DNA of 64,000 nt from Micromonospora sonchi (GTDB lineage: Bacteria; Actinomycetota; Actinomycetes; Mycobacteriales; Micromonosporaceae). Positions 63,589 through 64,000 of this stretch are shown here, in pieces (within the stretch, counting starts at the first letter, position 1; every line of letters starts with the position of its first letter). The position numbers and the translations under genes were made by a program. The notes beneath the pieces are model-generated. The model had not been told where the DNA came from. It searched no databases and saw only the letters and a list, made by a program, of their open reading frames with translations. The stretch spans positions 1-64,000 of the forward strand of contig NZ_BMNB01000009.1 of the NCBI RefSeq assembly GCF_014646235.1, read 5' to 3'.

Positions 63589-64000
63589 GCCGCGACGTCG
63601 ACCCGGGGCCGGGGCGACCCGTCCCGGCGCGGGGTCCGGCGGGCCCGCCGCAGCGTGACCGCCAGCGGCACGGCGACCACCGCCATGCCGGCCGCGCCCC
63701 ACAGCGCGGAGGCGGGCAGGTCGAGGAAGACCGCGTGGGCCAGCACGCTGGAGCCGTACGTCCACAGGTAGAGCGCGTACATCGGGTGGTCCCGGGCGTC
63801 GGTGGTGGCCACGGCGGGCCCGGCGAGCGGACGCAGCGCGGCCATCACCAGCACCGCGAACAGCAGCCAGCCCAGGTAGTTGCTGACCGGGATGCCGGGC
63901 AGGCCGGGCAGCGCCGGATCGGCATTCCGCCACACCCAGTGGCCCTCGGCCACCATCTGCGGGTCGAGGAAGAGGTCCCAGGTGGCCAGCCCGAGCGTCG
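63585..64000 (-). CDS. CruF-type carotenoid hydratase (DUF422), partial
   Basis: The right edge of the window cuts the N-terminus; at least 138 residues are visible. Hydrophobic helices, WDLFLDPQMVAEGHWVWR and GIPVSNYLGWLLFAVLVM match the DUF422 carotenoid 1',2'-hydratase family. It overlaps the GT2 gene by 4 bp, so the three genes form one operon. In-frame sequence is open up to the edge. Confidence 0.82.
   Translation of the reverse strand, partial: TLGLATWDLFLDPQMVAEGHWVWRNADPALPGLPGIPVSNYLGWLLFAVLVMAALRPLAGPAVATTDARDHPMYALYLWTYGSSVLAHAVFLDLPASALWGAAGMAVVAVPLAVTLRRARRTPRRDGSPRPRVDVAA

Overview
The window is very GC-rich actinomycete DNA with many GTG starts, strong codon-position GC bias and tight gene overlaps. 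The gene set (qcrCAB with ctaE, a PimB-type mannosyltransferase, a PknL-like kinase beside an Rv2175c-like protein, type II DAHP synthase, FadD15-like ligase, RNase AS, a chitinase and carotenoid genes) suggests a Micromonosporaceae chromosome (Micromonospora or a close relative). This is inferred from gene content; no rRNA or tRNA gene was seen.

Layout. 1-8 kb: a hairpin, trpD, a small receiver-like protein and a CtaG-type assembly protein on the minus strand; ctaE-qcrC-qcrA-qcrB on the plus strand (aerobic respiratory chain), closed by a strong terminator; then a secreted DUF4142 protein. 8-14 kb (minus): a stand-alone Lrp ligand domain, an NDP-sugar pyrophosphorylase overlapping a NUDIX hydrolase, a short RelA/SpoT homologue, and a DEDD exonuclease/GIY-YIG protein (Rv2191-like) with an apparent frameshift. 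14-18 kb (plus): NYN-domain protein, M48 protease, PimB-like mannosyltransferase. 18-25 kb (minus): degenerate-GGDEF/EAL protein, SAM methyltransferase, LuxR regulator plus histidine kinase, FadD15-like acyl-CoA ligase. 25-30 kb (plus): SRPBCC protein, unknown protein, ROK glucokinase, EEP-family phosphatase, flavin monooxygenase, alpha/beta-hydrolase-fold protein. 30-38.5 kb: otsA, a frameshifted DUF2007-like membrane protein, a serine hydrolase fragment in a scarred stretch, a very large adenylate cyclase/ATPase, a small repeat protein and a Crp-family regulator. 38.7-42 kb (plus): RNase AS, phosphofructokinase with PPi-type residues, proC, DUF2203 protein. 42-44 kb: a truncated exonuclease gene interrupted by an HTH-PIN toxin-antitoxin pair. 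44-48.5 kb (minus): glycine-betaine ABC transporter operon and glutathione peroxidase. 48.6-53.4 kb (plus): chitinase, lipoprotein, DAHP synthase, threonine aldolase. 53.8-64 kb: endonuclease IV, PASTA kinase, Rv2175c-like protein, polyprenyl synthetase, XRE regulator, metF, CDP-alcohol phosphatidyltransferase, and a carotenoid operon (CrtI-type desaturase, GT2, CruF-type) running off the right edge.

Most of the window is an exploded version of the conserved actinobacterial neighbourhood known from M. tuberculosis Rv2172c-Rv2196. The less ordinary content lies between the genes. A two-unit GGGCCC-core element with a 31-bp period directly follows stop codons in a fixed orientation (three good copies, one diverged). 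A second class consists of long inverted repeats set directly against GC-rich short tandem repeats (four loci). Other points are three 1-nt frameshifts, a breakpoint at a toxin-antitoxin module, and an alpha/beta-hydrolase-fold protein that has lost its nucleophile.
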